NCBI GenBank assembly: GCA_964034945.1
Contig: OZ035960.1
Coordinates: forward strand, 102,354,733 to 102,418,732
From: Chrysopilus asiliformis
Taxonomy: Eukaryota; Arthropoda; Insecta; Diptera; Rhagionidae
DNA length: 64,000 bases
Direction: 5' to 3'
The notes under the pieces are model-generated. The model was not told where the DNA came from, did not search any database, and was given only the letters and a program-made list of their open reading frames with translations. Position numbers and translations under genes: made by a program. This document shows, in pieces, positions 32,593 to 42,649 of this stretch. The number at the start of each line of letters is the position of its first letter. Position 1 is the first letter of the stretch.

Positions 32593-35500
32593 TCTGCATC
32601 ATTGTCAGGCGGCGACAGAGGATCTGATGCTTACCCTGACAGAAGATGATATTGACGTGGCTTTAGTCCAGGAGCCCTGGTTAGACGGCAATAACAAGAT
32701 CCTTGGACTAACACTTAAAGGGTATGTATTACATTATAGTAAAGCAAATGAAAAATTAAGGAGCTGTATCGTCGCCAAGAAAAATATTAACGCTTTCTTT
32801 CTAGGTAGCCTCTGCAGCGGAGATGTCTCGGCAATCTTAATTGAGCAACGGAGAAGAGAGCAATCTCTGATCATTGCTTCAATTTACATGCCATACGAGG
32901 AAAGGGATCCACCGGCAAACAAGGTACGCAGCTTGGTAAGTTTCGCCAGGGACCGCCACCTAAATCTAGTGATGGGATGTGATGCCAACGCTCATCACTC
33001 ACAATGGGGGAGCACGAACATCAACGAACGAGGTGAGTCTTTATTTGAGTACATTCTCTACTCGGATCTTGTTATATGCAATCGAGGCAATAAACCAACA
33101 TTCATTAACAAAAACAGAGAAGAGGTAATCGATATAACACTCGCGACTAGCTACCGAGACTTGAGGGTTGACAATTGGAGAGTATCGCCCAAGCACTCCT
33201 TTTCGGATCATGCTAGGATACTCTTCGGTATTAACTTCTCAAAGGAGGTACCTGAACACTACAGGAATGCTAGGAGAACTGACTGGAACAAATTCTCAGA
33301 GGAAATGAGGCGGGAGACAGCTGGTCCGCATGGACCCACACCCCTCACCGCTTCTTCCATTGAGAAAGTGGTAGGGAAAATTAAACATAGACTTACCCAA
33401 GCCTTTAACGCTTCCTGTCCGGTAACACGCAGTACCAAAAGCTCGACCACCCCATGGTGGAATGGAGATCTACGGCAACTGCGAGAACAGACTAGAAAAC
33501 TGTTTAATAAGGCAAAGTCTACAAAGAGCGAGGAAGCTTGGACCAACTACAAGGCCAGCTTCAATGAGTATAAAAAAGAGATTAGGAGGGCCAAGTGGAC
33601 ATCGTGGAAAGATTTCTGTTGCTCAATCGAGGATACACAAGATGCTGCCAGACTCCGAAGGATCCTAAGTAGGACTCCATCGGCCCCGGTGCTCTTGGAA
33701 AATCCAGATGGAAGCACGACTGAATCAAGCCAGGAAACACTGGACCTCCTAATGGATACCCATTTCCCTATGGATTTTCAAGGCAGCAATGGTAGTTATC
33801 ATGCTCCAAAAATAACGGATAGGGACTTTCGGGTAGCAAATGAGATAATAAATGAACGTTCTGTAGCGTGGGCGATACACTCCTTCAGCCCCTATAAAGC
33901 AGCGGGCACGGACGGAATCATTCCGGCCATGCTTCAGCACGCGTTGCCTTTTATCAAATCTTGGTTGATAAAACTCTTTAGAGGTTGCTTGCTAGCCAGG
34001 TATATACCGGAGTGCTGGAGAGAAGTTCGTGTGGCATTCATCCCCAAGGCTGGGAAACGTTGTCACGTTAAACCAAAGGACTTCCGACCTATAAGTCTTT
34101 CATCGTTTTTACTAAAAACACTAGAAAGAGTTATTGATCTTAGTATTAAGAATTCCTTGGACAGCAGCACAATATCTACGGCCCAACATGCCTACACTAA
34201 AGGCAAGTCTGTAGAGACAGCTCTGCACAAGGTGGTGCGAACTCTAGAGGAAACTGCCCACCACAAGGAGTATGCCCTAGCAGCATTCCTGGACATTGAA
34301 GGTGCGTTTAATAACGTACACACAAGGTCTTTAGTGGATGCACTTAGGGCACACAATGTCGACGAGATGCTAAATGAGTGGACAGAGCAGTTGCTCAATA
34401 GCAGAACAGTCTCGGCCACAATTGGTATAAGTAACGTAAAGAGAGCGATTAACAGGGGAACACCGCAGGGGGGGATCCTATCGCCACTCTTGTGGAATCT
34501 AGCTCTGAACGAAATCCTCCTATCGTTACAAGAAAAAGGAATAGAAGTTGTTGCGTACGCTGACGATGTGGTCGTTTTAGTAACAGGAAAATTTCTCCCA
34601 ACACTAAGCGAACTCATGGAATCAGCATTACGCGATATTACAAAGTGGGCGGAGCGCAATGGTCTTGGGGTTAACCCCTCCAAAACTGAACTAGTGCTCT
34701 TCACAAGAAAAAGGAAGGTACCAACCTTTCAACTCCCAAGGATAGGAACAACCCAACTCAGTCTCTCTCCTGAGGCGAAATACCTTGGTCTAATTCTGGA
34801 CTCCAAACTATCTTGGAAAAGGAATACGGAAGAGAGGATGAACAAAGCGTTGTGTGCGTTCTACGCATGTAAAAAAATGATTGGAAGGAATTGGGGCACA
34901 TCACCGCGCATTACCCATTGGTTATACACAGCGGTGATCAGACCTATTCTCACTTACGGATGTCTGGTTTGGTGGCCGACCATGAGGGTCAACTGCCGAT
35001 ATCAAACCCTTAACAAAGTACAAAGACTAGCGGCGCTAGGAATCACAGGAGCTGTTAGATCAACACCAACAGCGGGAATGGAAGCTCTACTGCACCTCAT
35101 TCCCCTGAATGAGTACACGAGGTGTACGGCTGCCAAGAGTGCACTAAGGCTCAGAGAGTCCGGCCTCTGGAAGCACAGTACCTTCGGTCATAATAGCATC
35201 CTTAAAAGCGATGAATGGGGTATCCCGGACTCTACGGATTACTGTATACCTCACCTGAATATGAATGTGAACTTCTCGGTTTTGATTCCTGAAAGGAGAC
35301 TTTGGGATCTCGGCAGCGTCATAGACGAGCAAGAGGTCTCGGTTTACACGGATGGATCTAAGACTGGAGAAGGCACAGGGGCGGGAGTGTTCTCGGATAA
35401 CCTTGACCTCCAAAGGAGCTACAAACTGCCTGATGAGAGCAGTGTTTTTCAAGCTGAGGTCTACGCCATAAGTGCGGCTGCAAGCTTGATAATGACGAGA

Positions 35501-36178
35501 GAACTACCCAGAACAAGGGTTTCAATCTACGTCGACAGTCAGGCGGCAATTAAGGCACTGGATTCATCGACGATCAAGTCAAAGACCGTGTCTAATTGCC
35601 GCAGAGCACTCAATCAACTCGGCCTCCAACATGCCGTTAGACTTTGCTGGGTCCCCGGGCACAGCAACATATATGGCAATGAGAGAGTTGACGAGCTGGC
35701 AAAACTAGGGACCGAAATGGCTATGGAGAGCGCGGATCGCTCGGTCGAAATGCCGATCGAATGCGCAAAAAGTATAATCGATAGGAAAGGGGTGAACAAC
35801 ATAAATATCCGTTGGCAAACAAGGAGCGATTGTGTAATCACAAGGTCACTCTGGCCTAGATTTAATAGGAACAGAACCGACACCCTTTTGAGACTCAGTA
35901 GGACCTCCGTAAGGCTACTCACAGGCTTAATCACGGGGCACTGCCCCCTTGGCGCTATGGCCAGAAGGTGGGGCGCGGCCGCAAATGATTTTTGCCGCAG
36001 TTGTGGTGACGAGGAGGAGCCGGAGACCGTGAAACACTTACTCTGTGAGTGTCCAGCCCTACAAGCACGCCGATATGGGACGCTTGGGGCCAGATTTTAT
36101 AGTGGCCTGACGGAGCTTGGCAATCACCCACTCGAGGATATGCTGAGCTTCGTCAACAAGTCGGGCTGGTTCAAATAG
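32555..36178 (+). CDS. TE1 ORF2: endonuclease, reverse transcriptase, RNase H, zinc knuckle
   Basis: Intact 1207-codon frame. Apurinic-type endonuclease at about 1-225 (QINLHH, VQEPW, GCDANAHHSQWG, SDHAR). Reverse transcriptase at about 430-750 (FIPKAGK, DFRPISLSSFLLKTLER, LDIEGAFNNV near 578, RGTPQGGILSPLLW, AYADDVVVLV near 666, KYLGLILDSKLSW). RNase H at about 925-1050 (YTDGS, AEVYAI, VDSQAA, WVPGHS, DELAK) and a Cys/His knuckle near 1147. All catalytic residues look present, so the enzyme part may be active, although the element is 5'-truncated. The start ATG overlaps the ORF1 stop by 38 bases in the +1 frame, as in TE2. Confidence 0.93.
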   Translation: MLNSKQLSVVQINLHHCQAATEDLMLTLTEDDIDVALVQEPWLDGNNKILGLTLKGYVLHYSKANEKLRSCIVAKKNINAFFLGSLCSGDVSAILIEQRRREQSLIIASIYMPYEERDPPANKVRSLVSFARDRHLNLVMGCDANAHHSQWGSTNINERGESLFEYILYSDLVICNRGNKPTFINKNREEVIDITLATSYRDLRVDNWRVSPKHSFSDHARILFGINFSKEVPEHYRNARRTDWNKFSEEMRRETAGPHGPTPLTASSIEKVVGKIKHRLTQAFNASCPVTRSTKSSTTPWWNGDLRQLREQTRKLFNKAKSTKSEEAWTNYKASFNEYKKEIRRAKWTSWKDFCCSIEDTQDAARLRRILSRTPSAPVLLENPDGSTTESSQETLDLLMDTHFPMDFQGSNGSYHAPKITDRDFRVANEIINERSVAWAIHSFSPYKAAGTDGIIPAMLQHALPFIKSWLIKLFRGCLLARYIPECWREVRVAFIPKAGKRCHVKPKDFRPISLSSFLLKTLERVIDLSIKNSLDSSTISTAQHAYTKGKSVETALHKVVRTLEETAHHKEYALAAFLDIEGAFNNVHTRSLVDALRAHNVDEMLNEWTEQLLNSRTVSATIGISNVKRAINRGTPQGGILSPLLWNLALNEILLSLQEKGIEVVAYADDVVVLVTGKFLPTLSELMESALRDITKWAERNGLGVNPSKTELVLFTRKRKVPTFQLPRIGTTQLSLSPEAKYLGLILDSKLSWKRNTEERMNKALCAFYACKKMIGRNWGTSPRITHWLYTAVIRPILTYGCLVWWPTMRVNCRYQTLNKVQRLAALGITGAVRSTPTAGMEALLHLIPLNEYTRCTAAKSALRLRESGLWKHSTFGHNSILKSDEWGIPDSTDYCIPHLNMNVNFSVLIPERRLWDLGSVIDEQEVSVYTDGSKTGEGTGAGVFSDNLDLQRSYKLPDESSVFQAEVYAISAAASLIMTRELPRTRVSIYVDSQAAIKALDSSTIKSKTVSNCRRALNQLGLQHAVRLCWVPGHSNIYGNERVDELAKLGTEMAMESADRSVEMPIECAKSIIDRKGVNNINIRWQTRSDCVITRSLWPRFNRNRTDTLLRLSRTSVRLLTGLITGHCPLGAMARRWGAAANDFCRSCGDEEEPETVKHLLCECPALQARRYGTLGARFYSGLTELGNHPLEDMLSFVNKSGWFK

Positions 36179-36313
36179 GATCAGCTAGTTTGATGAAAGG
36201 TCTTATGAGTACCGAAGACATCACAATGGGCCTGTAGGCCTCCGAGTGTAGCGCTGTGCTCACGCCTGGGCGCGCGCGGTCTTCTCAACCCAACCCAACC
36301 CAAGAATATTTTA

Positions 36314-37588
36314 GCTTTTCACAAGAACTTATACCTCGAACCGTTATCGAGATATACAGGATTTAGCACAAATCTTAGATCTGAAAACGCAAAAAAAACT
36401 AAATCACAACATATCGAATGAAAAAAAATCACCTAATGTATAAAAAACGCGCAATCGGTGCTTTTCACCATCCTCTTAAGTGCGCGATTAATTTTTAATT
36501 TAGCCACTGTCGGCTATTTTGTGTACGTGATTGTATTTCGGGTATAGAACTGTCGAAATATTCAAAAAAGGATCCTTCTTGAATGTTTCTTTTTCGGCAT
36601 TTTTTACTTCCTTCGACAATCGACAGCTAAGCACTTTCCTTGCACTTCCACATGTTGCACTTCCCTAACTACCAAATGCCTACCTTTCATACCTTCTTTT
36701 GATGTACTGCAAAAAGAAGATAAACATAAGAAATTGCCTAAAGAATTTTGCCTTTTTCGGTGTATTTTTTCGTGGATCCTTCCCAACCTCGCTTTCTGCT
36801 CCTGTTCGGTAAATGTTCCTACATCCTTATTAGTTTGTTTTCGTCCGGTGAGGATTTTTTACTGGGATTTTTCCCAAGTTTTCCTTTTTTGGTCTCTTCA
36901 GTGTGTTTCGCTTCGTGTTTTCTTTAAAAACAGCCTGATGGCAATGTTTTTCACAAAAAAATGTCAAAGAAAAAATACGCCATGCTAATTTTTACTATTT
37001 GTCTTCTTATATTTCCTCTTCAAGGTTTTTCGAAATTCTGTTTTACGAAATTTCAGGCCATTATGTAAATAGCGTTAAAGCGAGCCTTCACTAATTTTCA
37101 CTCAAAAACGGCACTTTATTATGATAAAACCCGAACTTTCATCAACCCGCGCGGCACAGAAAAACACTTTTTCGAAAACTAAAACGCGGCACACGACTAC
37201 GAGCCTTCACTAATTCACTAATTCACTAATTGTTTTTACCGGATTCACTAATTTTTCACTCAAAAACGGCACATTATTATGATAAAATCCGAACTTTTAT
37301 CATACCCGCGCAACACAGAAAAACTATTTTTCGAAAACTAAAACGCGGCACGACTTTGACAGACATTTTTCAAAACCGAACTTTTAACGTTAACGTTAAC
37401 AATTAAATTTTATTTAAAAAACAAAATCAAACACAAAAAAACCAAAAACTGACAGCAAAAAATAAACGAAAAATTTTCTAGGTCAAAAAATGAGGTCATT
37501 TCAACGCCTACTAATCCACGTATTGACAAGTATTGATGACGTTTTGCTTACGTTTTGCATGCGACGAGGCTTTCGGTACCCGTTCGGT
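36314..37588. other. Non-coding start of unit C with 158-bp duplication
   Basis: Counterpart of 1736-3010. It shares GCGTTAAAGCG and CATACCCGCGCAAC with unit A against B and D. No gene seen. Confidence 0.6.
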
Positions 37589-37634
37589 GAGCACGAAGTG
37601 CTCAGTTGTGAGTTTTTGTCGGAGCGGCAAGACG
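37589..37634 (+). promoter_or_regulatory. Candidate core promoter of RRP1-like gene, unit C
   Basis: Same palindrome, initiator-like TCAGTT and downstream AGACG as unit A, identical in sequence. Confidence 0.3.
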
Positions 37635-37766
37635 TTTTTCAGCAGCAAAAAGGTAAATAAATTAAATTAAATAAAAAAAAAGTGATTAATTGTAAAAAAA
37701 AAATTGTAAATATTTTGTGAATATAAATTGTAAAGTTATTGTGAGAAAAAAAAAAGAAAAGGGAAA

Positions 37767-38375
37767 ATGTATAAAGAATATTTAAATTGTTTGTTTTTGC
37801 CTATATTTTCAATTTTGACAAGGGACAAAATTATTAAAAATTTGACAGGAGCCAGTGACGTCAGGAAAAGCGAAATAAGGGCTCTTCGATCATTTCTTTC
37901 CGAACTGGAGGTGCGTGGCGGGTATGGTCTTCAGCGTGCCTTTGTTAATTTGTGGAAAATTATTTATATTGCAATGCGCACGTCTGAAGACCAGCACGCA
38001 GCCTACGATTTTGGTACCTTGATATTTTCCTTTTCGGACCATTCAACGCAGGTTGCTTTTTTGAAGGCTTTCATGATAGCAACCTGTGATGAATGGTCGG
38101 AAATGGAAAATACCAATAGCAGAAAAATCAGGGAATTGATGGTCGAGTTGCTTGCGAGGATGTTCTTCACGTTACGGGAGCAACAATGGCGTCGGCAATT
38201 GATTGAACAGCTCACCGTAGCAGTGGAGGACATCCTTGCGAGCAACAAGATGAGCTCGAGTTTGGCTAATCTTTTCGGTTTGATATATATGGATGAGTTG
38301 GCCACAATGTCCCGCGGCAATATTCGTGGTAAGGATTTTGTGGCCATACTCAAACCATTTAAATTTCTTATGTAA
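37767..38375 (+). CDS. Nop52/RRP1-like protein, short paralogue (unit C)
   Basis: Intact copy of 202 codons. Compared with unit A it has Y134F, C182S, and the last codon TCA changed to TAA, so the protein ends one residue early (...KFLM). All three changes alter the protein and none is silent. The downstream sequence has more changes than in other units (TTCGAAGTAACGG, AATGGTTTTAGC, an extra GACTCTTAACA) before the same hairpins. The domain reading is as for unit A. Confidence 0.72.
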   Translation: MYKEYLNCLFLPIFSILTRDKIIKNLTGASDVRKSEIRALRSFLSELEVRGGYGLQRAFVNLWKIIYIAMRTSEDQHAAYDFGTLIFSFSDHSTQVAFLKAFMIATCDEWSEMENTNSRKIRELMVELLARMFFTLREQQWRRQLIEQLTVAVEDILASNKMSSSLANLFGLIYMDELATMSRGNIRGKDFVAILKPFKFLM

Positions 38376-38689
38376 TAAAATTCGAAGTAACGGTAACGGT
38401 AATGGTTTTAGCACTTAAGTCAAAATTTTTCAGTATAGTTTAGACTCTGACTCTTAACAGAGGCCAGAGGGGGGGTAAATGGGGAATTGTGGTTTGTAAT
38501 AAATATTTACAAACCATTATTCTCAATTCCTACTCTTAACCTCCGAGTGGTACCCCCTGGAAACCTAGATTAGTTTCGAAATCGGGACTAATCTAGGGCT
38601 AATAAGAGAGGAAGAAACTTTATATATTTTCAGGTTGCCAACAGCCATTGTCTGCACAAAAAATCGTTAATTTTCAAAAATAGTCAAAA

Positions 38690-39358
38690 TTTTCAGATAT
38701 TAATGCCAATATCTCGAGAACGAATAAAGATAACGACTAACTGTAAAAAGGAAATGGTAGGGACTATTGTTACCCTTAATTTATCTCTTATATACCACTA
38801 CGAAAAAACGGCTAGTTTTAAAGAAAATCGAGTAATTTCGTTAATTTTGGTTTTTCATGATTTACTCCGAAACTAAGCATTTTTCGATAGTCTTACATAT
38901 GACAAAAGTTGAAGATAACCAAATTTGCTACACTTTTGTCTTGAACTTGAATTCTGTATCTCGAACCGTTATCGAGATATAGCGGATTTAGCACAAATCT
39001 TAGATCTGAAAACGCAAAAAAACTAAATCACGGCATATCTCGATAACGGTTTGAGATACTGAGTTTCAGTAAAAGGCAGAATTGTAGGAAATGTTATTGT
39101 CTTCAACCCTGGTCATACATAAGACTATCGAAAAATGTGCAATTTCGGAGTAAATCGCAAAAAAAACAAAAATTACCGAAAAGGTTTTTTTTGTCGAGAT
39201 TTTTAGTTTTTGGCCATTTCCTTGAAAACTAGCAATTCTTTCGTAATGACATGTAAGAAATAAATTAAAGGTAATAATAGTTCCCACTACTTGTTTTTGA
39301 GCGTCAATTTTTATCTTTATCCGTTCTCGAGATATTGTCATTATAGTGTAAAAATATT
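38690..39358. repeat. Single fused palindrome, unit C
   Basis: Begins like the first palindrome of unit A but switches, at AGGCAGAATTGTAGG...CTTCAACCCTGG, to the second, so that one repeat length of about 530 bp is missing. This is the expected product of recombination between the two direct copies. The right end abuts the Harbinger-like MITE. Confidence 0.7.
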
Positions 39359-40039
39359 CGGCCCGATTCCAGAATCCGTCGTAGCTTTATTACGAAGAAC
39401 TAACTACGTTACGAATACGAAGAAATCAGTATTCCACGATCCGAACGGAATTGAACTTAGTGGTGCCTGATTAAAATCTAATTTCGAAAAATAAATGTCT
39501 TTGTAAAAAGGTCCCTATGCAAAACTCATAAGGAATAGATTTCTGACATGGAATAGTTTCGTGAAAAATGTAACTTTCTTGACTTAAAACGAAAATTGTT
39601 ATTAATAATGGATTCTGCAGCGTTTGCAACTTTGTGTCTGGAAGAAGATTTATCGAAGTGAAGGACTTTAATAGTGGAATGAAAACGACAACAAATAACG
39701 GATACTTAGGAATACTCACATTGCTCTTTTTTCTAAAATATTTCCTCTTAATGTGTTAAAAGTTACACTAATACTAAATAAACAAATAAAAATGTTAAAA
39801 TTGCTTTTTGTTGTACAATTCAGGCCATATATTGAGCTAAAATCATAAGAAAATGAAGTTACGAAGCAAAAATTTTTCGTAGGTTTAGCTGTCAAAAGAT
39901 CGATTGCGTCGGATTCTATGATACCAGATATTCCGATTCGTAATGTTTTCGAAATTAATTTAATTCCTTCGGATCGTGGAATACCATCTTCACGAATTCT
40001 CCGAAAATCGTAGCTACGACGGATCCTGGAATAGGGCCG
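39359..40039. mobile_element. 681-bp Harbinger-like MITE (unit C)
   Basis: Ends CGGCCCGATTCCAGAATCCG and CGGATCCTGGAATAGGGCCG are inverted repeats of about 28 bp; flanked by ATT (39356-39358, 40040-40042), and the empty site AAATATTGATTTT is present in A. A short frame MDSAAFATLCLEEDLSK near 39609 could be a transposase relic. The 3-bp duplication suits PIF/Harbinger, but the assignment is tentative. Confidence 0.7.
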
Positions 40040-40505
40040 ATTGATTTTAGCAATTTTCTTGCGAACTAACGGTACTTTCATAGTGGTTTCCTCGACTACC
40101 AAAAGCGCTAGAACTTCAGGACCTAGCGTGTTTGAAAGAGGTTGGACCAAAACTCAACCCCGCATCATTAGCTGAAAAAGTCAAAAATGGCGTTTGGTAC
40201 ACGATAAGAATCAAGGGACGAAATGTCAAATTTAATTCCTTATTATTTATCTGAAAGGACACGAAACGTTATGGTAACGTAACGAAATAACGATTTTCCG
40301 GTTTTTTCTTCAACATTGCGTTATAACGTTATAGAAATATAATTACATTACAATAATGAAAAACGTAATGAAAAACGTACCGATTTATTTTTTTTTTTTG
40401 CTTTATTTTATTTTTTATTATTTTTTTGTGAAAAGTTCATCAATTATAACCCCACAGACCTACCACCAGCATAAAATATAATTTAAAATATTGGCGTAGT
40501 ATTTT

Positions 40506-40541
40506 TAATCATATATATTATAATTTTGTTAAACTTTGATT
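40506..40541. other. Deletion junction where zinc-finger exons were lost, then TE2 target site
   Basis: TTTTTAATCATAT, which in unit A lies at about 5757-5769, is joined here to ATATTATAATTTTGTTAAAC, which in B lies at about 28070 (A: about 13060). About 7.3 kb is missing. Both sides share ATAT at the join. AAACTTTGATT (40531-40541) is the left target duplication of TE2. Unit D has the identical junction. Confidence 0.85.
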
Positions 40542-40832
40542 GGTGATCAGGCGTCTGTTGCGGGGGGGAATAGGTTGGCAGCTTGCTGTCGGCCCCGTAA
40601 CCTGTAACAGCATCGAAGTCCTTCATCACTGTTCCGGTCATGTTTCGGGCAGTGGGGAGGGGATCGATGGTTGTAGCAGAGGGTCAACCCTGTTACGATT
40701 CGCAAGTGTACGCATTGCCTCCTCGTGGCGATCACTGGTAACTAGTTATTCTAGGCTAAAATGCGACGCTAAAGGAGAAACCCTTGACAAAAAACCCCAA
40801 TCCAAGGTGGAACAGCATATGCCGATGGATGA

Positions 40833-42649
40833 ATGGCTAGTGGGATACTAGTCACGAATATGCGAACTCTGGATACCTGGCGCCCTCCAGTTTCAAGCAG
40901 CCTTACACCTGTAAAGGAGCTCTGCAGGTGCGGACATTCTTTCTCCAATACTCGTGGGACCAAAATAGAACCATCAACTTCTGCGGAGAAGGACCCCTCC
41001 CTAATAGGGTCCACGGAGAAGGATCTCTCCGCAAAAAGATCCAATCCAAAAGAGACCGGATCTCTCAAAAAGCCGGAAAAACCACCCCTAGGAACTGTTT
41101 CTGGGAAACCCGCGGCGGGTGCCACTAGGTCTTTGGCCACCAAACCTGGATCTGGTGCGCTTGTCGGGGCAACTCGGAAACAAGGTCCCACAAAACCGTT
41201 GGTGTCGGAAGGCGGCGCAAGAGCTTTGGTCACCAAGCCTGGCTCAAGCAAAACCGGAGACACGATAAAAGCGCTAAACGCGCCCAAAAATGCGCTAAAC
41301 GCGCCCAAAAATGCGCTAAACGCGCCCAAAGAAGCGCTTAGTGCGCCAAATACAGCGCGACATCAACCGCCGTCAAATGCGCTAAACGCGCCGCCAAAAG
41401 CGCCTTCCGCGCCCACCAAGCTGACTGCGCCGTCGAAAGCGCTCAACGCGCCGACCACTTCGAAGAAAACCGGTTGCGCAGCCTCAAGCTCGCAACAAAC
41501 GTCCTCCTTCGGGAAAGCATATCGCCGTAGAAGGGCGGCTTTCAGGGTAATGGCTAGACTGGGACAGATACCTGAACAGAAACGGACTGCCCATGACAAG
41601 AAACAGCTGGAGTGGGCCGAATCGGTCCTCTCCGAGACAACGGCTAATTCGGGTAGCAACCCCGCGTCGAAAAGACCGAGGTCTACTGACGAAGCGCCTA
41701 TGGACGGAACCGACCCGAAGAGGGCAAGACACAGCCACTCTCCCAAAAGAAGCAGTTCAGCGAGCTTCTGAAAGATCAGCTGGTGATGGCAGTCGTGGAC
41801 AAAAGTCACGATGACGGCACTATCTCCATCGCCCAATGGAGGAAAGTTGAGGTTGCGCTGGCCACAAACTTCCTCGAGATTCTCAGGGAAAACCCTGGGC
41901 CCGTCCCCACATGTCGCGATGGTGGTTATCACCAAGGACATGTCAAATTAGTAGCTTGTGCAGATCCCAGATCAGCCGAACTACTACGGACAGCTGTCTC
42001 CAAACTCGGGGAGGTCTGGCCGGGCGCGGATCTGGAAGTCGTTGCTAGGGATGAGATCCCGAGCAGACCAAGGACACGCGCTTGGATCCCTGTTGAACCT
42101 TCCGATCCAACCACAATTTTGGAGATTGTGAAGGTCAGCAACCCTTCTCTGCCAACCCACAACTGGAAGGTAGCAAAGCTGGAAGAGCCAAGGGGTGACT
42201 CTCGGGTAGCCACTATTGTGGTGAACAAGGAGTCCTTGGATCCTCTAGCGGAAACCGGAGGGGTGATCAGTTATGGCTTCGGCTCGATCACTCTGAAGGT
42301 CTACCAGAAGGACAAGGAGGAGGCAGAGAAGACCTGTCCGACAATGCCCGAAACAGCAGAGACGGAAACGGCTGCTGATACTTTGAGAATGCCAGCAGAG
42401 ACGGAAACGGCTGCTGACACTTTGATAAGGTCAGCAGAGACGGAAACGGCTGCTGACACTTTGAGCCTCAACTCTTTCCAGCTGGAAGATGGCTATCAGT
42501 CATCGAGCTCGGGAATGGCTGAGGAACTCAGAGGTCTTCTTCTGCTCGAGTCGGAGTCAGAAGAAGACACCAACACAACTATGGTGGAGGTATCTGGGGC
42601 CAGTAGTTCTAATGCTGCGGCTGCTACAGATAAATCTCCACCATTCTAA
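40833..42649 (+). pseudogene. TE2 ORF1, frameshifted (unit C)
   Basis: The frame runs from ATG 40833 to a stop at 41769-41771. The rest of the protein continues in another frame to TAA at 42647-42649. Compared with the intact unit D copy, one C is missing at about 41723 (GGGCAAGACA for GGGCCAAGACA). The N-terminal half has ALNAPKN-type repeats, longer here than in D. The C-terminal half resembles TE1 ORF1. Three copies of AETETAADTL precede the end. No CCHC knuckles. Confidence 0.85.

Larger units (their letters stand above)
31280..36301 (+). mobile_element. TE1: LOA/I-group LINE, 5.02 kb, 5'-truncated
   Basis: Non-LTR retrotransposon with two overlapping reading frames and a 3' tail of CAACCCAACCCAACCC instead of poly(A). 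It is flanked by a perfect 12-bp target duplication. The ORF1 frame is open to the very first base with no ATG before residue codons well inside, so the 5' end is probably lost. The presence of RNase H and the motif set (LDIEGAFNNV, GTPQGGILSPLLW, YADDVV) point to the LOA or a related RNase H-bearing clade; the clade is inferred. Confidence 0.88.

Noticed and set aside
39716..40150. 144-codon minus-strand frame (also 55753-56187) as a gene
   Set aside because: Runs across the end of the Harbinger-like MITE into flanking DNA and starts with a non-ATG codon; it exists only because of the insertion.
41280..41460. Short regular repeats in TE2 ORF1 as a CRISPR-like array
   Set aside because: They are in-frame ALNAPKN codon repeats without spacers, in a eukaryotic LINE.
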